A DNA stretch of 64,000 bases from Bremia lactucae (taxonomy: Eukaryota > Oomycota > Peronosporomycetes > Peronosporales > Peronosporaceae): contig NC_090622.1 of the NCBI RefSeq assembly GCF_004359215.1, positions 2,176,626 through 2,240,625 of the forward strand, written 5' to 3'. Within the stretch, counting starts at the first letter, position 1. Each line of letters opens with the position of its first letter. Below the pieces are notes generated by a model that was not told the origin of the DNA, did not search any database, and worked only from the letters and a program-made list of their open reading frames with translations. Position numbers and translations under genes: made by a program. Positions 56,541 through 64,000 of this stretch are shown here, piece after piece.

Positions 56541-59500
56541 GATGCGTTAGCATCCTACGTGGTAATTCTATTGTGCACGCATTATCTCTGCGATGCAGAA
56601 CACGGAACGGCCGAATGAACTTGGGTAGAAGTTTATTGCTACCCACATTAGTGACTACACGCTTAGGTAAGCTTACCGTAAAGAGTAGTACTAGGTCATT
56701 AATTTTAAATGAAAGAACAGTTGCTCTTCCATGTTTGTCTGGGTTCCGTTCCAGGCGACCCACTGCGTTAGCAATGGAATCCTGTACGAAACGGATTACT
56801 CATAGTCAAGCCAGCAAAAATTCCTCTGCTGAATCATTTGTTGTGTATTTTTCAGTGCGCTTTGTGCGCACTGCCATGACTTTGTTCACATCTTCGATGT
56901 CGATTGCTTCGACATCGACGTCATTCGCGTCTTTGGCAACTTCGACGCATGATGAGCATGAGTTAGAAACGGTTTTGCTCGTGCGAGTCTACCCCCCCCT
57001 TAAACTAGAGGATCCCATAATTGGTTGGGTATGGGTTGCAGACGCATGCACCAAATTGTTGATGGCGAAGTCGACCAGTGGTGAAAACTTGCTCCAATTC
57101 GGATACGATTGGACGTAACGTCGAAGTATCTCTTCGAGGACGCGATTTACGCGCTCTGTTTGACCATCCGTTTCTAGGTGATCGGATGTTGACATAGTCA
57201 GCCGTGTTCCGAGAGATCGGAACACGGATTGCAAGAGCTCCGCCATGAATTGTGGACCTCAATCCGAGACCAATTCACGGGGTAAACCGTGGAGCTTTAT
57301 ACCGTGTCGATAAAGACACAGGCACAGCCCGGAGCCGTAATCGACTCTGGTACTGCAGCAAGATGTGCCATCTTGCTGATCTGTCTACAAAAACAAGGAT
57401 TTCATTGTTTTTGTGGTCATCTTTGGGAAATCCGAAGACAAAGCCCATAGAAACGGTCTACCACCACTCTGCCGGAAGTGGTAAAGGTTGGAGAGGTGCA
57501 CGGGATGAATGGCTAGGCTTCACCCGTTGACATACCTCGCAACCACGATGTACTTGCGCACGAACTGATACTGGCGGGGCCAATAAAGTCGCGACTTACT
57601 ATGAGGTAAGTATTCTCACGTCCACGATGCCCAATTGCTGGTGCGTCGTGACACTCATACATGATGCTCAAGCTCAAACCATTGTGAGTTGGGTAGACGA
57701 CACGCGGGGTGTCGCCGGCAACGGCTGTTTAATACAATAAGCCGTTGAGTGTTGTGTATCGATCGAATGACGATCGATATAGAGCCTGTAAATCTTTAAT
57801 AGATTTATCGGATAAATTCATTAAATGAGCCATCAAAAATACAAGGTCCTTATTTTCTGTGTAGGCTTTCTTTATTTCATCAACTACGGTTGATGACGGA
57901 ACACTCGTAGTGAGTGTTGCAACAGTAAGATCACTTTCACTGTTGGGGTGCACTGCTGACTCAAAATCGGGTCGGCGTGATAACGCATCAGCGACGACAT
58001 TAAGTCGTTTTGGTTAATATTCGACGGGGAAGTTATACTCCGCGAAGAAGGATAGCCACCCCGCTATTCTTTGCGAGAGGTGTGGGCTATTGACAGCCGT
58101 GCGCAATGACGCATGGTCCGTATATACGATGAACGGTCTATCTCCTTGGAAGAAGACCCTTAATTTAGCCAATGAATATTTAATGGCAAGGAGTTCCTTG
58201 TCATGCACTGGATAATTGCGTTCAGCTGGTTGCAGCTGACGCGATTGGTAATAGACGACGCGCTCCACGCCGTCTGTATCGTATTGCATTTACGCATAGC
58301 CGATTGCGAAATCGCTGGCGTCACAGACCACATGAAATGGTCTGTCTTGATCTGCAATCGCAAAGATGGGCGATTGCATCAAGCTTTGCTTGATAACTTC
58401 AAACAAACGCTGACAATCAGCGTTCCATAACCATTTCTCGTCTTTTTTAAGAGAGGAGAGAGATGAACTGTCATCTCTGCATAATTGCGATAATTCTTGT
58501 GCAAGTACGCCGCTAAGCCAAGGAACTTTCTAAGTCCCTTGACATCGACTGGACCTGGCCAGTCGGTGATTGCCTTGATCTTTTCGGGATCAGGGCGCAC
58601 GCCGTGTTTACCGACGATGCACCCAAGAAGTAATATTTCGCTTGCGCGAATATACACTTCTTGAGATTTGCATACTACTGTTTTCGCATAAGTGTAAGAA
58701 CCTGGCGAACGTGAGTTTTTAAAACTTCCAAGTTCGTCTTACTGTCCATGGCTCGGCTATGGACGAATACATCGTCGAATAACTCGGTGCGAATTCACGC
58801 ACCGGTCTCAACAGATTTCTTACGCATCTGTTGCAGGGGCGTGACTAAGACCCCGAGGCATCACTAGCCATTCCCAAAGCATCCCACTGGGAGTGCTCAC
58901 TTCTGTGTGCGGGATGTCCCGTTCACACATAAGGACTTGATAGAACCCATCCATCAGATCCATTGACGAAAAGATCGTACTTTTAGACATACATCTATGA
59001 TTACGTTTTTTCTAGGTATCGGCGTTTGAGCCGATACCGTTGCAGCATTCAGTTTGTTGAATGCGTGCACTATCCGCCACCCTACTGTGGCTTTTCGCAC
59101 ACAGAAGGTCGGAGAGCTATGTGGGGAGATCGACTCCCTTACATGGCCTGCTTTTAATCGATCGGTAAATAATTTATCGATCACAAGTACTTGTTAACGA
59201 GGCAGTGGCCACTGCTTCATGACACAGTACTTCGATCCCGGTTTGAGCTCGATCTCATGTGGAGTGCCTTTATCTTTAGGCAACTCGCATTTAACTGCTT
59301 CAGAGAATTCATCCCTAAATTTTATTAAATTCTCGTATAGAGGATTTCCCTTAAGTGACTCCCAAGATTGAGTAGTATCTCTCTCAATCCGAGTCTTCAC
59401 ATCGAGGACACCTTCCTTTTGCGATGAGCTGCTGAGAAACCCGTTCGTTTCTGCAAAGATTTGCGCTGACGAATATCGGTTATGTATTCGTCCTCTGTGA

Positions 59501-60475
59501 CGAGTAGGCAGAGCTGCTTGATTCTACCACGTTCATATCTCTCAAGAATCGCTTGAGTTCTAGGGTTGGTAATTGAGTTATCTCCGAAGTTACCTTCGGA
59601 GGCGCATACAGATCAAGCGTATAAGCGCCTACTCTTGAACCGTTATTAACCAAGACTTTTAACGTATCAGTTTCTTCCTAGAATTTATCCACAGGCTGCC
59701 GAGGGATTAATCTCTTGGGATCTTGAATTTTAGTTACTTTAACTATTTGAGGAGATTTCTCCTCAAGTACGTGGGGACTTGTTCCCTCAACGTCTTCCGA
59801 GTGTGATTGCGCTATCACAGTCGGGTCCTCTACGGTCGACTCTCTACTCGACCTAGGATCATCGTGTTGTCCCTTTGGGGCAACCGGTATACTCCTGGAA
59901 AATCGCCCGCTATGGCGTAAATTCATGCCTCAATCCGCTCGACTTGTTCGAGTGGTGGACCTTCGGCGCTGCCTGTGCATTTATAGACAGCCTCCGGCAG
60001 CTGACTTCACATTGTGATTTGTAATCACATTGTGATTTGTAATCACACCGTGATCTGGTGCAGATGTACTAACAACCGTACCACAAGTGAGGCCATCGCA
60101 CTCACTCGTAGTACATTCACACGCTTCTGGACTCTTCAAGATGTTCATCAGATCCGATGAACATGTGGCAGGCATCATTACGGACCGATGCTACCAGCTG
60201 ATTATTGGCTCATATTTATTGAGCCAAGGTAAATCTAAGATGACCTCAAATTTTTCGTCCAAATCCAGTACGATATAATCATCATCATACCAAAAATCTT
60301 TTAACCTGTCGTGAAATTTCACTACGCGTTTCATTACTGTCATCGATGCGCCTGTCGCTAGACGCACCTTCATCCTCGTTGGAGGGATGCAGCGCTCAAC
60401 AAAAATTGAGTCTACGACCCTCTAGCAACTGGCGACGAATAAGTTTATTCGACGCCTTACAGTCCACGAGAGCTC
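55870..60475 (-). pseudogene. Pol of A3: protease to chromodomain
   Basis: The protease end (60191-60373) has VRLATGASMTVMKRVVKFHD and FEVILDLPWLNKYEP; the active site has decayed to DCKA. RT spans about 58380-59400, with GWRIVHAFNKLNAATVSAQT and a preserved LFDDVFVHSRA site (58750-58785). RNase H (58014-58289) has KLRVFFQGDRPFIVYTDHAS and LRTAVNSPHLSQRIAGWLSF. Integrase (56503-57620) includes LETDGQTERVNRVLEEILRR with the catalytic Glu. The chromodomain (about 55930-56110) reads GGQRFLVER, RGYPPSHDS and KYDETHP, with its key Trp now a stop. Many frameshifts. Confidence 0.85.
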
Positions 60476-60599
60476 TAAGTGACTAATCATTGGTCATTTT
60501 AAACTTCAAGGTGATGAGGACTACCTCATCACCAGGTGAAGAGACACATAATGATTGTGTGTCTGGAGCAACTTTCGTCAAGTGATTTGCAAATCTCTT

Positions 60600-61668
60600 G
60601 GGGTTACTGGATCAGTAGAACGTTGCGCCCCTACTGACCCCGACCGATTTTTGGCGGGCCGCCTCGCTATTGCGAGTTCGCAGCAACGTCAAACACACGA
60701 CCGTTGCCCTTTTTGGCATTCGGTCCATGATTACGTTCAGTACTTCTTGGTACTGGGCGTGGGGCACCACACTCGTGACCATGATGACCTAACTTATGAT
60801 TTCATTTCTGCAATCGCTTATTGTTCGAAAAGCGAGGTCTCTCGATTTCGAAATAAGAGAGGTCCATTAGTTCTGGACCTTCAAGCTCTTGTTGTCTTAG
60901 AGGACGATACGATGACGAACTAGCTTGAGCCTGTCTCAAGCTAAAGTCCTCCTGGCACGCTGCCGATATTGCTTCTTCAAGCGTATCTAAATCTAAGCGG
61001 AACAGAAGGATCTTCACGGGACCATCCGTTAGACCTTGCAAATACACAGTAATCAACACGTGTTCATGAACGAAGCTATTCGTGATACAACTTGCTAAGA
61101 GTCGTTTGTGGTGGGCATAAGCGCTAAGAGTCGTTTGTGCTGGGCATAAGCGTGAACATCACGCTTGCCTTGCTTGAGTTTCAGAAGCTCTGATCGAGCT
61201 TTGAACTCAGCTCAAGGCGGTTCAAACGTCTGTTGCTTTGAGCCGGGCTTTAAAAGCCTCTAGCGACCCAAGGTTACATGTGGGTCGCGCAACTTAAGGC
61301 AGCGTCCAAGTTTTGGTACGATCTGCCAAATTCGATTTGCTCGTCGACGATATGACGAGCCCTTATGGTATCTTCAACACGACGAACCATCTTAAGAGAG
61401 AGCCTTCTTCGACTCCCCTTTACTTAGAGATGTCGATCTTTAAGGTTTCGGGACGATGCACGTGCGTCATCCCAGGTATAGGGGTCTGTACCTGTTGTAA
61501 CATCAACAGTTCTACCTGTGGAGAGCCTTGCTGATTCAGATAGGCTACGTTTTACTTCGCCTCATCAAGTTCATGTTGTACGAACTTGGCGATGGCTGAA
61601 TGGAGGGCATCTCTGTCTAAATCGGACAGCATGGCCAGGATAGCATTATTTCCTACGGTCGAACTCAT
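60600..61668 (-). pseudogene. Gag of A3
   Basis: Starts at the ATG ending at 61668 (MSSTVGNNAILAMLSDLDRD). The later piece 60802-61059 has LFRLDLDTLEEAISAACQED and FSLRQAQASSSSYRP. A 29-bp direct repeat at 61094-61151 shifts the frame. The zinc knuckle is lost near 60790. Confidence 0.8.
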
Positions 61669-61809
61669 TCATTCGACCGCACTCCTTTCTGTGCCACTTA
61701 GAAAGGAGTAGCTATCACGCGAAACGTGATATTATTTTTACTGTGGTCTAACATGTCCTTGTAGATGATAGAACTGTAATCCTTGGACAGACTACAAAGT
61801 GCTATTAGG

Positions 61810-62180
61810 TGTAACGGGGCACTGCCGACTTGAACTGAAGCAGTGCACGTCACTCGACGTGCACTAGAATGCGTATAGGGAGACTCTCTTAAAAACACTT
61901 GCTTTAAAGAGGCTTAAAGTAAACTGTTTTCAAAAAAATTAAGTTCTTCTGCTTCTACCTCTTTAATACTAGCTTTATTATATATTAATACATAACATGT
62001 AATAAAGTCTTATCTGTCTCTCTCCATGCGCGCGTCCAGTGCTGACTGGACCGCGGAGCAAGTAGATATAATGGGGTATATCTACAAATAGATAAGCTTT
62101 CCCGAATAATACTATAGAAGATAATATATTAATTAACAATGTTTACGTGTACATTTAATGTAACGATACACCTCGTTACA
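61810..62180 (-). repeat. 5' LTR of A3
   Basis: TGTAACGGGG at 61810 to CCTCGTTACA at 62180. The PBS beside it has mutated to TAATAGCACT in element sense. Confidence 0.9.
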
Positions 62181-62369
62181 CGGTATTGGGGCAATCGCCC
62201 AGAATACCGTTTTGAATATACTTGATATCTGAAAGGGATATTATCAGAAGACTCAGAAGAAGAAGAGAAACACATAAACGACAGAAATAGCGGTTAGCTC
62301 TAGGACATGCGTGTTAGTTGGTTAGCTCTCTCACATTTAAATACTCCTAGTGTCCCGCAAATTCTTACA
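62181..62369 (+). repeat. 3' LTR of family D, second part
   Basis: Continues the D LTR after the A3 insertion, matching 50302-50460 from 62211, and ends TTCTTACA at 62369. Together with 54232-54368 it makes a D LTR of about 320 bp with TG...CA ends. Confidence 0.72.
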
Positions 62370-62476
62370 GCGTAAGTGAGCGAAAAGGCTTTATTCAAGC
62401 TTAATAAAAAAGGAAGTGGTATTATGTTCAAGCCTAAATCCGCAAGTCTAAAGAAGTCAATAATATCAATATGTTA

Positions 62477-63107
62477 TGTATGCGGGCAAGTCGTAATGCG
62501 ACCACGCTCTACGCTCTTCGCTCTACTTCGACACACACCCTAGCCCAAGGACAGTATTGTGTGCCTCATAGAGGATCCGGTACTTCAAATCCTCATCATG
62601 AGGAACAATAACACGCGGAGGGTCTGTGAACAGCGAGGAAGCGGTTTAACCAGCTTCTCTTGCGTGCAGTAAGGTAGTTGTCGTGGGCGCGTTAGCGACA
62701 TCACTTAACGCACTCATTACTTAAGTTTAATGTCGTCACGGGAGCGATAACCCGGCTCCTCATGCGCACTTTCTAAGTAGGAACTAGGTTAAAGACTGAT
62801 TTATGTTTAATCGTATTTAATATAAATACCTATTTTTACCAATCAAAATGTCCCGTTTAAAGAAGACACTTAATATGTATTGGGAGCATATCTTTCTAGA
62901 TACCTCGCGTAACGGATGACGCTAGCCGTCATCCCTCCCAATGTGAATGCACCTATGTGCATCACATACACAAGGGTTGGTCACCAATGTGAACCACACT
63001 CGAGTGGTGGGTCTTATTACTTTATTTAAGTAATTACTATCCTCTTAAGTACACCAAGCGAACTTAATGGGGACTGTGTAACATTAGGGCAACTTGAGCC
63101 CGTTACA
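62477..63107 (-). repeat. Family B solo LTR with filler insertion
   Basis: Reverse complement from TGTAACGGGCTCAAGTTGCC (63107) to a TACA end (62477), with no PBS or internal sequence on either side. Flanks TGTTA and TGTTC agree at four of five bases, consistent with a decayed target duplication. An 87-bp stretch at 62544-62630 is foreign: it is the reverse complement of family C integrase sequence (about 29090-29172). Confidence 0.85.
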
Positions 63108-63707
63108 TGTTCTAAGCACTTTAGGTTGAAAAATTCAGACAAAAGCCCAAGAAATTTGCCTTTATAAGAATGCTAACAGCCAAAGGTACATCTATTCGCG
63201 CGTCTAGCAGTGAATGGTGAGGTTGATCTAATGTAGCTGTCACTTATAGCTGCAATTTTACGATTTGAGGTAATGTTGACATCTACCAATATAATCTTCT
63301 TTATTATTTTTGGTATAATTATGTTACGGACTTCCCTGTTACAGTAGCGGGCCGACATGAATGTGTTATAGCGAAAACAAGCCTTGAGCGCTGACCTTCA
63401 ATGCGTCCGAGTTGATGTCCACTCTATCATTGTAAGGGCGTAAGCAGAAAAAATCATAGCTATGGAAACAAAATTTTACATAACCGTGAGTTTGTATTGC
63501 ATTATAAAAAAAGCTAAAAATGAATATATGTATATAATCTTGCTTAGCTATGATACTAATCAGCGAGGTACCAATACTTGTATACTTACTTCCAAACGAG
63601 GCCAGATGTAGGCGTAATGCGCTGGTTAAACACACAAATAACGAAAAATTATACATTACGAGAGTCTTGGCTTATCAAATTGTGACTGTAAATTAAGCAA
63701 GCGTTCC
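63108..63707. other. Intergenic, no gene seen
   Basis: AT-rich. A 96-codon minus frame at 63366-63656 rich in Phe and aromatic residues has no recognisable domain and no evidence of coding. Confidence 0.55.
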
Positions 63708-64000
63708 TGTAGGCGGGCACGTCGTAATGCGGCCACGCTCTACTTAGACACACACCCTAGCACAGCGAGGAAGCGGTTAAAACTTTCTTCTCTTGTGTGC
63801 AGTGAGGTAGTTGTGGTGGGCGCGTTAGCGACCTCACCCAACACACTAAGTACTCTGCTTAAGTGTCGTCACGGGAGCGATAATCCGTCTCCTTGTGCGC
63901 ACTTACTAAGTAGGAAGTAATTTTCAGACTGATTTATATTTAATAGAATTAAATACAAATACCTATTTTTACCAATTATATTGTTATCTATGGATAACAT
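63708..64000 (-). repeat. Family B LTR, cut by the right edge
   Basis: Starts TGTAGGCGGGCACGTCGTAA (reverse complement of the family B LTR end) and runs to the edge in the AT-rich centre. No PBS lies outside it, so it is a 3' LTR or a solo LTR rather than a 5' LTR. Confidence 0.85.

Larger units (their letters stand above)
54369..62180 (-). mobile_element. Family A chromovirus, copy A3, both LTRs present
   Basis: 7.8-kb minus-strand element inserted into the family D 3' LTR. LTRs 54369-54740 and 61810-62180 are 372 and 371 bp. Flanks CGGTT and CGGTA match at four of five bases, consistent with a decayed 5-bp duplication. It retains all regions: gag, protease, RT with FDD, RNase H, integrase, chromodomain and the opposite-strand ORF, but all are frameshifted or carry stops. 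Confidence 0.92.
50302..62369 (+). mobile_element. Family D Ty3/Gypsy element, host of two family A insertions
   Basis: Plus-strand element with a truncated 5' LTR (50302-50460), a gag-like ORF (51285), an RNase H end, integrase and a 3' LTR that begins at 54232 and is split by the 7.8-kb A3 insertion, resuming at 62181 and ending at 62369. A family A solo LTR lies at 50496-50850. Protease and most of RT are deleted. The pieces are strongly decayed, so D is the oldest element here. Confidence 0.72.

Noticed and set aside
1..64000. CRISPR arrays, rRNA genes, bacterial operons or phage
   Set aside because: No regularly spaced repeats, no rRNA-like stretches and no prokaryotic gene layout were seen; spliced genes and Gypsy elements indicate a eukaryotic nuclear genome.

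Overview
This window reads as nuclear DNA of an oomycete, most likely a plant-pathogenic Peronosporales species (Phytophthora or downy mildew type); I cannot name the species. Four things point there: genes joining START-like lipid-binding domains with FYVE zinc fingers, a secreted protein with an RxLR-variant/EER effector layout, very short introns (73 and 74 nt) with GTACGT donors, and a repeat-rich landscape of Ty3/Gypsy chromoviruses. There are no bacterial-style operons, rRNA genes or CRISPR arrays.

Only five host genes are supported: a START-like protein cut by the left edge (1-735, minus); a three-exon SHAQKYF-type Myb transcription factor (4323-5381, plus); a small secreted RXLK-EER candidate effector with a basic nuclear-localisation-like cluster (20022-20447, minus); a FYVE-finger protein (39669-40751, plus); and a START-like plus degenerate-FYVE protein (47822-48994, minus). 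The effector stands alone between retroelements, the usual gene-sparse effector setting.

Most of the rest, roughly two thirds of the window, is nested and broken LTR retrotransposon. I separate four families by LTR and protein sequence. Family A has LTRs of about 370-440 bp with TGTAACGGGG/CCCCGTTACA ends: copies A1 12572-19582, A2 31141-37271, A3 54369-62180, and a solo LTR at 50496-50850. Family B has LTRs of about 530-550 bp: 5813-5978, 22162-24530, 41743-44870, 45505-47386, 62477-63107 and 63708-64000. Family C has an LTR of about 485 bp: copies 7235-12222 and 24531-31140, plus scattered fragments. Family D (50302-62369) is older and hosts two family A insertions. A, B and C share the same primer-binding site (TGGTAGCACT), so probably the same tRNA primer. 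A and C encode a chromodomain at the C-terminus of Pol. Every gag and pol copy is broken by stops, frameshifts or deletions.

The most unusual signal is a gene on the strand opposite gag-pol, between integrase and the 3' LTR, present in families A, B and C. In family A it overlaps the end of pol. Differences between copies fall mainly at third codon positions of this antisense frame, which are second positions of the overlapping sense frame, so the antisense frame looks like the constrained one. Other notable items are a gene-conversion-like tract of about 1.1 kb shared by A1 and A2, a tandem LTR array that runs into an assembly gap, a tRNA-related SINE with a 13-bp target duplication, and solo-LTR and filler-DNA repair scars.

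All family comparisons were made by eye inside this window. Element boundaries marked as approximate could shift by tens of bases.
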